A stretch of DNA of 64,000 bases from Mucilaginibacter aquatilis. GTDB taxonomy: Bacteria > Bacteroidota > Bacteroidia > Sphingobacteriales > Sphingobacteriaceae. The notes beneath the pieces were generated by a model, which saw only the letters and a program-made list of their open reading frames with translations, did not search any database and had not been told where the DNA came from. Made by a program: the position numbers and the translations under genes. Of the stretch, positions 51,719-60,931 are shown piece by piece; position 1 is the first letter of the stretch, and every line of letters begins with the position of its first letter. The DNA lies in NCBI RefSeq assembly GCF_009755275.1, contig NZ_WQLA01000004.1:372001-436000 (forward strand), read 5' to 3'.

Positions 51719-54598
51719 ATGAAACTATTTCGCCTTGCATGCTTCATATCAATTGTATTTGCTTGCCATCTCACTTATGCTGCAGAGATAAAGAGCCTTG
51801 GTGTGCCGTACATTCAAAATTACGCTAAAGCGGCTTATAATGCCGGTAACCAAAACTGGGCAGTTGCGCAAGGCAAGAACGGTGTAATGTATTATGGAAA
51901 TGCCGAGGGTTTATTGGTGTACGATGGCCGCTACTGGCAAAAGCATCAAATGCCTCACAGGCAAATTGTACGCTCGGTAGCAACCGATAACAACGGAAAA
52001 GTTTATGCGGGTGGCTTTGGTGATTTTGGATACTGGTATTATCAAAACAACAAACTTACTTTTAAATCTCTAACCTCGTTGCTTCCTCCAAAGGCAAAAG
52101 TAAGCGATGAAATATGGAAGATTTATGTTGACGGCGACCGTGTGCTGTTCCAATCCTTCTCGTCAATTTATATATATCAGCACAACAAAATAACCACAAT
52201 CAAGGCTGATGCATCATTCTTGTTCCTGCATAAATACGGCAATCGTTTCCTTGTGGAAATTTTAGGCAAGGGGCTATTTGAGCTTAAAGGCAATAAGCTA
52301 TCATTTGTTAAAGGCAGCGAAAGCATAAAAGAGGTGCTCTCCATACTCCCCTTCACTAACGGAAAGTTTATAATCGGTACAGTAAAAAACGGACTCTATT
52401 TGTTCGACGGGAGCGGTTTTTCGGCCTTTAATACGCCGGCAAATGCCTTTTTGAAAAATTACCAGTTAAACAATGGCTGTAAAGTACTTGGTAAATATTA
52501 TGCATACGGAACGATATTGAATGGCCTCATTATTATTAATGAGCGAGGAGAAATTGTACAGCAGATAAGTAAAAGCAGTGGTCTTCAAAATAATACTGTT
52601 TTAAGTATATACGCAGATAATGACGAAAATCTATGGGCCGGACTTGATAACGGCATTGACCGCGTAGAGCTTAACTCGCCGCTGTATTTCTACCTTGATA
52701 AGTCAGGAGATTTTGGTACAGTATATTCCAGCTTAATTCATAATGGTAAAATATACCTGGGCACAAACCAAGGACTGTTTTACAGCAAATGGTCGTCTGT
52801 GAACCGCAATCAGCTTAAGTTTGAACTCATCTCAGGTACTCAGGGTCAGGTATGGGACTTGTCTTTAATTGACGGTGAATTACTTTGCGGCCACAACAAC
52901 GGCACCTACCGCGTAAATGAAAACACTGTTGAGCAAATTTCGAAAGTAAGCGGCGGCTGGACAATCAAAAAACTAAAATCGTCGTCCAATTACCTCATTC
53001 AAGGCACTTATAACGGCCTTGTTTTGTACAACAAAAGTACAAATAGCCACTGGCAGTTTTATAAGCATATCAATGGTTTTACTGAGCCTTCAAGACTGGT
53101 TGAGCAGGATAATAAAGGCAACATTTGGGTAAGCCATGCTTACAAAGGGCTCATAAAATTAACCTTAAGTGCCGATTATGGAAAAGTGATTAGTAAAGCT
53201 TATTATAATGAGCGCAACGGTTTGCCGGCAAACTTCAATATAAACGTCTTCAATCTTGAAGACCAAATAGTGTTTGCAACCGATTCGGGCTTTTATACCT
53301 ATGACGACATTAGTAACCACTTTGCGCCTTATCAATCGTTAAATAAGTCATTACAGCTTTTTTCGGGTTCAAACAAAGTCATTCAGGCAGACAAGCATAA
53401 GTACTGGTTCATTAACCATGGGAAGGTTGCCCTGGTGAGCTTTACACAACCCGGAAAAGTTATAACAAACCAAGCGCCGTTCAGTATTTTAAACGGGCGT
53501 ATGGTTCAGTATTATGAAAATATAAGCTGCATAACTAAATCAACATATCTCATTAGTATTGATGACGGCTTTGTAATTTACGACAGTAGCGAAAAAGATG
53601 CCTATCAATACCCAAAAAAGTTACCAAAAGTACTTATACGTAAAGTTGAAGATATAACCGACAAGTATATCACGTTAACTGAAACAGGCACTTCAAACGA
53701 TGAATTGCAAATAAAAAATTCCCGTAACAATGTCCGTATATCGTACGCGCTTGCTTACTACAGGCAGAATAAAATCAGGTATCAATACTATTTAGACGGT
53801 TACTCTCAACAATGGTCAGATTGGGGTGCGGCAACACAAAAAGATTTCACTAACCTCGGTTCAGGTATCTATACATTTAGGGTAAGAGCACGTTTGGCCA
53901 ACGGCTTGCAAACTGCTATCACCACCCTCCAATTTGAAATTTTGCCACCATGGTACGCTACAAAATTGGCTTGGTTAGTTTACCTTTTGATTTTGGGCGG
54001 CTTAGCTTACCTGGCTAAAAAGCTGTACGATAAAAAGCTTGTAAAAGATCATGAACGCATAACTAAACGCATACAGGCCGAGCAGGAACTGATTTTGAAG
54101 CAAGAAACGGAAGCGAACGAAAGAGAAATTGCAAGGCTGCAAACCGAAAAGCTACAAGCCGAGCTTGACGCCAAAAATCGGGAGCTATCCAATTCTGCGT
54201 TGTCGGTTGCCTATAAAAATGAATTACTGCAAAAATTAAGTGATGAAATTTTAAAGATCAAAGATCAAAGTGGTAATAAGCTGCCTGCCGAACAAGTAAG
54301 TAAGGTGCAAAAAGTGATAAACGAAGGAATGAACGATGAGCGCGACTGGAACCTTTTCGAAAAAAGCTTTAACGAGGCCCATGAAAATTTCTTTAAAAAG
54401 TTAAAATCTCAACACCCCGAACTCGTTCCAAACGATCTCAAACTTTGTGCATATCTTAGGATGAATATGAGTAGCAAAGAGATTTCATCGTTGCTCAACA
54501 TAACTTTGCGTGGGGTAGAAATTAGGCGTTATCGCTTGCGCAAAAAGCTGAATTTACCCCATGATAAGAACCTTGCAGAGTTTCTCATGGAGCTCTAA
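51719..54598 (+). CDS. Membrane-spanning one-component regulator (beta-propeller, Y_Y_Y, TM, LuxR-type HTH)
   Basis: A 959-residue sensor-regulator. Signal/anchor at about 1-21, then a two-bladed-repeat beta-propeller region (about 40-650), a triple-tyrosine (Y_Y_Y) domain (about 680-745, RYQYYLDGYSQQWSDWG), one TM helix (about 748-768), a charged coiled coil (about 775-835) and a C-terminal LuxR/GerE-like HTH (MSSKEISSLLNITLRGVEIRRYRLRKKL). Unlike hybrid two-component systems it has no kinase or receiver, so the DNA-binding domain is tethered to the membrane and senses periplasmic glycans directly. It lies before SusC and should control that locus. Confidence 0.9.
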   Translation: MKLFRLACFISIVFACHLTYAAEIKSLGVPYIQNYAKAAYNAGNQNWAVAQGKNGVMYYGNAEGLLVYDGRYWQKHQMPHRQIVRSVATDNNGKVYAGGFGDFGYWYYQNNKLTFKSLTSLLPPKAKVSDEIWKIYVDGDRVLFQSFSSIYIYQHNKITTIKADASFLFLHKYGNRFLVEILGKGLFELKGNKLSFVKGSESIKEVLSILPFTNGKFIIGTVKNGLYLFDGSGFSAFNTPANAFLKNYQLNNGCKVLGKYYAYGTILNGLIIINERGEIVQQISKSSGLQNNTVLSIYADNDENLWAGLDNGIDRVELNSPLYFYLDKSGDFGTVYSSLIHNGKIYLGTNQGLFYSKWSSVNRNQLKFELISGTQGQVWDLSLIDGELLCGHNNGTYRVNENTVEQISKVSGGWTIKKLKSSSNYLIQGTYNGLVLYNKSTNSHWQFYKHINGFTEPSRLVEQDNKGNIWVSHAYKGLIKLTLSADYGKVISKAYYNERNGLPANFNINVFNLEDQIVFATDSGFYTYDDISNHFAPYQSLNKSLQLFSGSNKVIQADKHKYWFINHGKVALVSFTQPGKVITNQAPFSILNGRMVQYYENISCITKSTYLISIDDGFVIYDSSEKDAYQYPKKLPKVLIRKVEDITDKYITLTETGTSNDELQIKNSRNNVRISYALAYYRQNKIRYQYYLDGYSQQWSDWGAATQKDFTNLGSGIYTFRVRARLANGLQTAITTLQFEILPPWYATKLAWLVYLLILGGLAYLAKKLYDKKLVKDHERITKRIQAEQELILKQETEANEREIARLQTEKLQAELDAKNRELSNSALSVAYKNELLQKLSDEILKIKDQSGNKLPAEQVSKVQKVINEGMNDERDWNLFEKSFNEAHENFFKKLKSQHPELVPNDLKLCAYLRMNMSSKEISSLLNITLRGVEIRRYRLRKKLNLPHDKNLAEFLMEL

Positions 54599-54703
54599 TA
54601 CTACATCATTACCTCTCATAGTGTGTAAAACAATACATGCTATCTTGATTATCACCAGAGAAAAATTGCAAAAAATTTAAACCCATAAATAATTTTAAAC
54701 CAA

Positions 54704-54733
54704 TTACTTACAAAAGTAAGTAACGGTTTTTTT
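54704..54733 (+). terminator. Terminator between the regulator and SusC
   Basis: Stem TTACTTAC / GTAAGTAA with an AAAA loop, followed by CGG and seven T. It ends the regulator message before the PUL structural genes, so SusC has its own promoter. Confidence 0.8.
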
Positions 54734-54788
54734 GTTTAAATACACCATTGTTTTAGATTCAAGATGTATTGATGTAGAGTTAATATAG

Positions 54789-54819
54789 TTGCACTTCTGC
54801 CCGCTCAAATAGAATTTTG
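54789..54819 (+). promoter_or_regulatory. Possible SusC promoter (imperfect)
   Basis: TTG at 54789-54791 and GAATTTTG at 54812-54819 (6 of 8 to TAnnTTTG) with a 20-base spacer. It is weak, as expected for a promoter activated by the regulator at 51719. The following 52-nt leader has an A-rich ribosome-binding stretch. Confidence 0.4.
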
Positions 54820-54871
54820 CCAAAGCAATAAGCCCCTATTATTGTTAACCAATTAACTAAAATTATTATTT

Positions 54872-57800
54872 ATGAAAAGAATCTTTACAAGGATTGTCTT
54901 CCTTGCTTTACTGTTTCTTTCGTCGTTTGCTTTTGCGCAAAACGGAACGATAACAGGTAAGGTAATTGATGCTACAGACAAACAGCCGTTACCCGGCGTA
55001 ACTGTAAAACTTAGCGGTTCGGCTACTGGTACTCAAACCGATGCTCAGGGTAGCTACACAATATCAGCCCCGGCCAATGGCACGCTTACCTTTAGTTATA
55101 TAGGTTATGCTAACCAGGATGTAGCTATCAACAACCGCACCACAATTGATGTAAACTTAGCTGCATCTAACAAAAGTTTAGAGCAGGTAGTGGTAATAGG
55201 CTACGGCACGCAACGCAAACGCGATGTTACCGGCTCTATTGGCAACGTAAGCGGTGCTGAACTTACCAAGCAACCTGTTCAAACCCCTACCCAGGCACTG
55301 CAAGGTAAAGTAGCCGGTGTGCAGGTATTAGGTTCGGGTCAACCTAACGCTCAGCCTCAGTTACGTATACGTGGTACAGGCTCAGTATTAGGTGGCGCTA
55401 ACCCATTGTACGTGGTTGATGGTGTACTTACTGATGATATTCGTAACATCAACAATAATGACATCGTTAGCATTGACGTACTTAAAGATGCATCGGCTGC
55501 TATTTACGGTGTTCGTGGTGCAAATGGTGTTGTAATTATCACTACACGCAAAGGTAAGAACGGCCCTCCGGTTATCAGGTATGATGCCAATGCAGGTTTC
55601 CGCGAGCTTTCAAATAAGGTACAAATGGCAAACCGCGATCAGTATATCAATTATTTACGTGATGCCAGCCCTAATGATGTAGCGCGCGACGTAGCACCGC
55701 TTACCACCCCGGGCACAACTGATTGGTATGACGCTGTATTACGCAAAGGGTTACAAATGAGCCATAACTTATCATTAGCAGGCGGCAGCGAAAAAACTAC
55801 ATACTTCTTTAGTGCAAACGCCTTTACTGATGATGGTTTGATTAAAACCAATTCGTTTGACCGTTACAGCTTCCGCTCAAATATTGATGTGAAGATTACG
55901 GATAACTTAACATTTGGAACTCAAATGTCATTAACCCGTAGCAATGAGCGCCCAGTGCCTTTAACTGGCGTTTACAGCAACGTATACCGTGCAGCACCAA
56001 TTATTCCGGCACAAGATGAGAATGGCCGTTATGGCAACACCAGTATATGGGGCAACTTAGGTAACCCATTGTTAAGCCTTAACAAAACCAATAACCAAAC
56101 TATTAATAATCGTGTACAGGGTAACGTTTACCTTGAATACAAGCCAATCAAGTCGTTAACCCTGCGCACAGCATTAAACGCCGATGCGTATTGGAATAAA
56201 CAGCGCAACTATAATGCAAAATTTGCGGCAGACGGTAACATATTTACTGTTGCAGGTGGTCAGCAATTCAGCAACTTCAGTACTTTGTTTATTCAAAATG
56301 ACCAGTCGTTTTGGACAGTTTGGGATAACACTGCTACCTGGCAACAAAATTTTGGTCAGCATAACCTAACCGTTTTGGGTGGCTTTACGCAAGAATATAT
56401 CAAAACAGATTTGTTTAGCGGCAGCCGTCGTGATGTTCCTGAAGATCCTGATTTATGGTACTTAAATACAGGTAACCCTGATGTGGGTGCTGTATATGCT
56501 AACTCAGGAACCTTATTCCGTCGCCTATCTTATTTAGGTCGTGTTAACTATAGCTATGCCGGAAAGTATTTGTTTAATGCTTCTTTTAGAGCTGATGGCA
56601 GTTCAAGATTTAGCAAAAAATACGGTTACTTTTCAACCGTGGGTGCAGGCTGGGTAATTTCTCAGGAAGATTTTCTTCGTGACAGCAAAGTAATCAGCAA
56701 CTTAAAGCTGCGTGGTAGCTGGGGACAACTAGGTAATGATAATATAGCTCAAGGCTTATTTATTACAACAGTACAGCCTAACCTGCCTTACTTTTATAAT
56801 AACAACTTAACCTTGGGTAGCGCTATTCAGGACATAAAAGATCCGAATTTGAAATGGGAGAAAACAACCCAATTTGACTTTGGTATCGAATATGGTTTCT
56901 TGAACAACAAGTTAACCGGTGAAATTGACTACTATAATAAAAAGGTAGTTGATGCACTGACGAATGTTACCCTACCGGCTATTTTAGGCGACCCTGATGC
57001 ATTGTTTGTAACAAACGCTGCTTCATATCGTAACTCAGGTGTTGAATTTGCTATTAAATGGAGCGACAAAATTGGCAAATTGAATTACACCATAGGTGGT
57101 AACATCAACTACAACAAAAATGAAGTGGTAGGATTAAACGGTGGTCAGGCACTTTTAGGTGGTAGCATTGGCAACCAAGGCAATATTACCCGTACTGATA
57201 ACGGTCAGCCAATTGCAAGCTATTATGTGTTGCAACAAACTGGCATATTCCAAAACCAACAGCAAATTGATGCAGCACCAAGCTACAATTTAGGCGGTTA
57301 CGGTAAAAGCATTGGCGGTATGATCTATGCCGACGTTAGCGGTCCTGCCGGAGTACCTGATGGTGTGGTTGATTCATATGACCGTGTTTACGCAGGCTCA
57401 TACCAACCTAAGTACTACGGTGGCTTTAACATTGGTTTAGATTATGAAAACTGGGATTTAAGTGCAGATTTTTACGGCAACTGGGGCAACCAAATTTATA
57501 ATGGTCGTAAGGCTTTCCGTGCCAATGCGCTTGACAACATCCAGGCTGATTATGCCAGCAACCGCTGGACTCCAACCAATGCGTCAAATACCGATCCGCG
57601 CACCATTCCGCAAAACATGCCGGCATCTACTTACTTTGTTGAGTCGGGAGCGTTCTTACGTTTAAACAATTTAACACTAGGCTATACCTTCCCTGCCGAA
57701 ATGCTTAAACGCATAAAAATCAACAAAATCAGGATTTTTGCTGCATCTCAAAACTTCTTTACAGCAAAACGCTACAGTGGTTTCACTCCTGAGCTTATCC

Positions 57801-57886
57801 CTACTGACGTAATTTCATCAGGTGTTGATTTAAACGGATATCCAACAACACGCACGTTTACTTTCGGACTTAATGTTGAATTTTAA
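54872..57886 (+). CDS. SusC-like TonB-linked outer-membrane transporter
   Basis: TonB-dependent oligosaccharide importer of 1004 residues: signal peptide (1-22), CarboxypepD-reg-like domain (about 27-98), TonB box around EQVVVIGYGTQ (about 105-115), plug (about 115-235, with YVVDGVLTDD and VLKDASAAIYG), and a beta-barrel ending in aromatic phenylalanine (LNVEF). No STN domain, so it is not an anti-sigma-linked transducer. The SusD gene begins 14 bases later; together they form the outer-membrane pedal-bin complex. Confidence 0.97.
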   Translation: MKRIFTRIVFLALLFLSSFAFAQNGTITGKVIDATDKQPLPGVTVKLSGSATGTQTDAQGSYTISAPANGTLTFSYIGYANQDVAINNRTTIDVNLAASNKSLEQVVVIGYGTQRKRDVTGSIGNVSGAELTKQPVQTPTQALQGKVAGVQVLGSGQPNAQPQLRIRGTGSVLGGANPLYVVDGVLTDDIRNINNNDIVSIDVLKDASAAIYGVRGANGVVIITTRKGKNGPPVIRYDANAGFRELSNKVQMANRDQYINYLRDASPNDVARDVAPLTTPGTTDWYDAVLRKGLQMSHNLSLAGGSEKTTYFFSANAFTDDGLIKTNSFDRYSFRSNIDVKITDNLTFGTQMSLTRSNERPVPLTGVYSNVYRAAPIIPAQDENGRYGNTSIWGNLGNPLLSLNKTNNQTINNRVQGNVYLEYKPIKSLTLRTALNADAYWNKQRNYNAKFAADGNIFTVAGGQQFSNFSTLFIQNDQSFWTVWDNTATWQQNFGQHNLTVLGGFTQEYIKTDLFSGSRRDVPEDPDLWYLNTGNPDVGAVYANSGTLFRRLSYLGRVNYSYAGKYLFNASFRADGSSRFSKKYGYFSTVGAGWVISQEDFLRDSKVISNLKLRGSWGQLGNDNIAQGLFITTVQPNLPYFYNNNLTLGSAIQDIKDPNLKWEKTTQFDFGIEYGFLNNKLTGEIDYYNKKVVDALTNVTLPAILGDPDALFVTNAASYRNSGVEFAIKWSDKIGKLNYTIGGNINYNKNEVVGLNGGQALLGGSIGNQGNITRTDNGQPIASYYVLQQTGIFQNQQQIDAAPSYNLGGYGKSIGGMIYADVSGPAGVPDGVVDSYDRVYAGSYQPKYYGGFNIGLDYENWDLSADFYGNWGNQIYNGRKAFRANALDNIQADYASNRWTPTNASNTDPRTIPQNMPASTYFVESGAFLRLNNLTLGYTFPAEMLKRIKINKIRIFAASQNFFTAKRYSGFTPELIPTDVISSGVDLNGYPTTRTFTFGLNVEF

Positions 57887-57900
57887 TCACTACCACTACA

Positions 57901-59439
57901 ATGAAATCATTATATAAATTTTCAACCCTAACTGCGATGACTGCGCTACTTGTAGGCACCGGTTATTCGTGTAAAAATTCGCTTGATGTAAATCCGCAAG
58001 GTGAAATTACAGAAGCACAAATTATCAGCGATCCAAACGTTGCTTCCAACCTGGTTACCGGTATATACAACATATTTTTTGCCGGTGATGCTTTTGGCAA
58101 TGATGTAAGGGGCTTTCAATTCACCGTTTTAGGTGATATAGCCTCTGATGATGCCGATAAAGGCAGTACCGCCAGCGATTACGGCGACGCTAATACTCTT
58201 GACCAGCTAACAGCTAATGGCAATAACGGCGTAGTTAATAATATATGGAAAGGCTATTACCAGGCAATTGCCCGTGCTAATCAGGCGCTTAGCCAACTGC
58301 AAAATGCACAGTTTGATGCAACGGTGAAAAACCGTTTAATTGGCGAAGCACGTTTTTTACGCGCTATGTTTTACTTTAACCTGGTTCGCATTTTTGGTGG
58401 CGTGCCATTGCTTGACCGTGTTCCGGCTGCAAGCGAAGCTAATTCGCCACAGTTTCAAACCCGCGCAACCGCAGAAGACATTTACAAATTTGTTATAGCC
58501 GATTTAACTTTCGCAGCTGAAAACCTGCCGGTTATTGCTAACAACAGTGCTGATGTAGGCCGTGCAAGCAAAGGTGCAGCTCAGGCGTTACTGTCTAAAG
58601 TTTATCTTTACAATAAAGACTATACCAACGCATACGCCATGTCTGATGCTGTTATAAAAAGCAATAATTACTCACTATTAGCTGATTATACGTTATTGTT
58701 CCGCCAGGTAAGCAACAACAGCAAAGAATCAATTTTTGAAATTCAGGCAGGACAAAACCTGGCTTGTAATGCTGCAATTGACAGGTTTACCGTAGCCCAA
58801 GGCCCGCGTGCTGGTGGTAAAAATGGCTGGGTTGACCGGGGTTACGGCTTCAACAATCCATCACAAAGTTTAGTTAATGAATTTGAAGCTGGTGACGTAC
58901 GCAAAAATGCAACTATCATCACCATAAATCCTTCGAATGGTGCAAACTCTGTAGGTACGGTGTTGTATGACGGATTCCGTATACCAACGCAGGATTCGGT
59001 TCAAAATCAACGCTACAACTACAAAGCTTACTACAGCCGTCAGGCTGAACCTAATTGTGGCAACTTTGACAGGTTACCAAAACACGTAATGGTGATCAGG
59101 TATGCAGAAGTACTATTAATACATGCTGAAGCTGCCTTACAAACTGGCCAGGGTGGTATTGCTCAAAGCGACATCAATCAACTGCGTACACGTGCTAAAG
59201 TTCCAACCATTGGTATACCAACGTTACAACAAATTTGGCATGAGCGCCGTGTTGAACTGGCTATGGAACAAGACCGCTTTTTTGATCTGGTTCGTCAGGA
59301 TGCCGTACAACCAGGCCGTGCTGCAGCCGCATTTGCTGCTGATGGCAAAACTTGGAATGCAAACCGGGCATTATTCCCAATTCCGCAACAACAAATTGAC
59401 TTAAGTGGCGGCTTATTAAAGCCAAACCCAAGCAATTAA
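57901..59439 (+). CDS. SusD/RagB-family glycan-binding lipoprotein
   Basis: A 512-residue surface lipoprotein that caps SusC and binds oligosaccharide. Lipobox GYSC around residues 20-24, then the SusD tetratricopeptide core (WKGYYQAIARANQALSQLQ; EARFLRAMFYFNLVRIFGGVPLLD, both canonical) and the C-terminal RxxELAMEQDRFFDLVRQ segment. A strong terminator lies directly after the stop, which may raise SusCD levels above the enzymes. Confidence 0.97.
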   Translation: MKSLYKFSTLTAMTALLVGTGYSCKNSLDVNPQGEITEAQIISDPNVASNLVTGIYNIFFAGDAFGNDVRGFQFTVLGDIASDDADKGSTASDYGDANTLDQLTANGNNGVVNNIWKGYYQAIARANQALSQLQNAQFDATVKNRLIGEARFLRAMFYFNLVRIFGGVPLLDRVPAASEANSPQFQTRATAEDIYKFVIADLTFAAENLPVIANNSADVGRASKGAAQALLSKVYLYNKDYTNAYAMSDAVIKSNNYSLLADYTLLFRQVSNNSKESIFEIQAGQNLACNAAIDRFTVAQGPRAGGKNGWVDRGYGFNNPSQSLVNEFEAGDVRKNATIITINPSNGANSVGTVLYDGFRIPTQDSVQNQRYNYKAYYSRQAEPNCGNFDRLPKHVMVIRYAEVLLIHAEAALQTGQGGIAQSDINQLRTRAKVPTIGIPTLQQIWHERRVELAMEQDRFFDLVRQDAVQPGRAAAAFAADGKTWNANRALFPIPQQQIDLSGGLLKPNPSN

Positions 59440-59445
59440 TATTTT

Positions 59446-59488
59446 GCCGCCACAAATTCACCTGGTGTCTTTGTGGCGGCTTTTTTTT
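59446..59488 (+). terminator. Intra-locus terminator after susD
   Basis: Stem GCCGCCACAAA (59446-59456) / TTTGTGGCGGC (59470-59480) and eight T. No consensus promoter was seen before the next gene, so downstream enzyme genes probably depend on read-through. Confidence 0.88.
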
Positions 59489-59551
59489 AAAGTCTGTAAT
59501 TCTGCAGGCGAATTTCTTAAGGCCCAATCGGCATTTTACCCAGTAATCCCT

Positions 59552-60931
59552 ATGAAAAAAGTACTGCTCATTATCACATTATTTACCGTTTTAACAGGGG
59601 CAAATGCGGTATCACTTGCGCAAACGGCTGGTAGTACAACTTACAACCCTGATTTAAAAATAAAAAAAGGGCTTACTGATAAACAGTTACTTGACCTCGT
59701 AGAAAAACAAACCTTCCAGTATTTTTGGGATGGAGCCGAGCCTAACTCCGGCTTAGCCCGTGAACGTTATCATGTTGACGGCGATTATCCTCAAAACGAT
59801 AAAGATGTCGTAGCTACGGGTGCGGCGGGGTTTGGAGTAATGGCCATTGTAGCCGGTATTGACAGGCATTATATTACCCGCAAACAAGGGTTTGAGCGTT
59901 TGCAAAAAGCTGTGAATTTTTTAGATAAAGCTGATCGTTTTCACGGGGCATGGCCACACTGGTTATACGGTGAAACCGGAAATGTGAAGCCCTTCGGTAA
60001 AAATGACGACGGTGGCGATCTTGTAGAAACGGCTTATTTGGCACAAGGTCTACTTTGCGTTCGTCAGTATTTTAAAAACGGCAATGCTGCAGAACGAAAG
60101 CTGGCTGCACAAGTTGATAAGCTTTGGAAAGAAATAGACTGGAACTGGTATCGCAATGGCGATAAAAATGTTTTGTACTGGCATTGGTCACCTAACGTGG
60201 GTTGGCAAATGAATTTTCCGGTTACCGGTTATAACGAGTGCCTTATTATGTACATCATGGCCGCTTCCTCTACTACCCACGGCATACCTGCCCAGGTTTA
60301 TCATGAAGGCTGGGCAAAGGGGGGTGCTATCAATACCAACTTTAAATTGTACAACTACAAAATAAGGCTAAAACATAACGGACCTGAAAACCAGGTTGGA
60401 CCTCTATTTTGGTCTCAATACTCATATTTAGGTCTTTGCCCTAAAGGCCTGACTGACCGCTATGGCAATTATTGGAATGAAGTTAAAAATCACAGCCTCA
60501 TTCAACACGCATATTGTATAGACAACCCTAAACACTTTAAAGGTTATGGTGCTAATTGCTGGGGGTTAACAGCCAGTTATTCAGTTAATGGCTACGCAGG
60601 GCATAGTACGCATGAAGATTTAGGCGTAATAACGCCGACGGCTGCCCTATCCAGCTACCCTTATACACCTGAATATTCCATGAAAGTGATTCGTCACCTT
60701 TATGAGGACTTGGGTGATAAAGTATGGGGCAAGTATGGTTTTTATGACGCTTTTAGCGAAACGGACAATTGGTACCCTAAACGTTACCTGGGCATAGACC
60801 AAGGCCCTATAGCTGTAATGATTGAAAATGGCCGCTCGGGTCTACTTTGGAAACTATTTATGAGTTGCCCTGAAGTAAAAGCCGGTTTAAAGAAACTTGA
60901 CTATAAATCTACCTACCTCGCTAAAAAATAA
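59552..60931 (+). CDS. Glycoamylase-like (PF10091) enzyme, possible GH144 beta-1,2-glucanase
   Basis: Secreted or periplasmic enzyme of 459 residues from the ATG at 59552, which starts a signal peptide (MKKVLLIITLFTVLTGANA). It carries the PF10091 fold, an (alpha/alpha)6 barrel: KQTFQYFWDGAEPNSGLARERYH near 45-67, FPVTGYNECLIMYIMAASS, and the GANCWGLTASYS, HEDLGVITPTAALSSYPY segments. Characterised members of this family include endo-beta-1,2-glucanases (GH144); others act on different glucans. Stop overlaps the next start (TAATG). Substrate is inference. Confidence 0.8.
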   Translation: MKKVLLIITLFTVLTGANAVSLAQTAGSTTYNPDLKIKKGLTDKQLLDLVEKQTFQYFWDGAEPNSGLARERYHVDGDYPQNDKDVVATGAAGFGVMAIVAGIDRHYITRKQGFERLQKAVNFLDKADRFHGAWPHWLYGETGNVKPFGKNDDGGDLVETAYLAQGLLCVRQYFKNGNAAERKLAAQVDKLWKEIDWNWYRNGDKNVLYWHWSPNVGWQMNFPVTGYNECLIMYIMAASSTTHGIPAQVYHEGWAKGGAINTNFKLYNYKIRLKHNGPENQVGPLFWSQYSYLGLCPKGLTDRYGNYWNEVKNHSLIQHAYCIDNPKHFKGYGANCWGLTASYSVNGYAGHSTHEDLGVITPTAALSSYPYTPEYSMKVIRHLYEDLGDKVWGKYGFYDAFSETDNWYPKRYLGIDQGPIAVMIENGRSGLLWKLFMSCPEVKAGLKKLDYKSTYLAKK

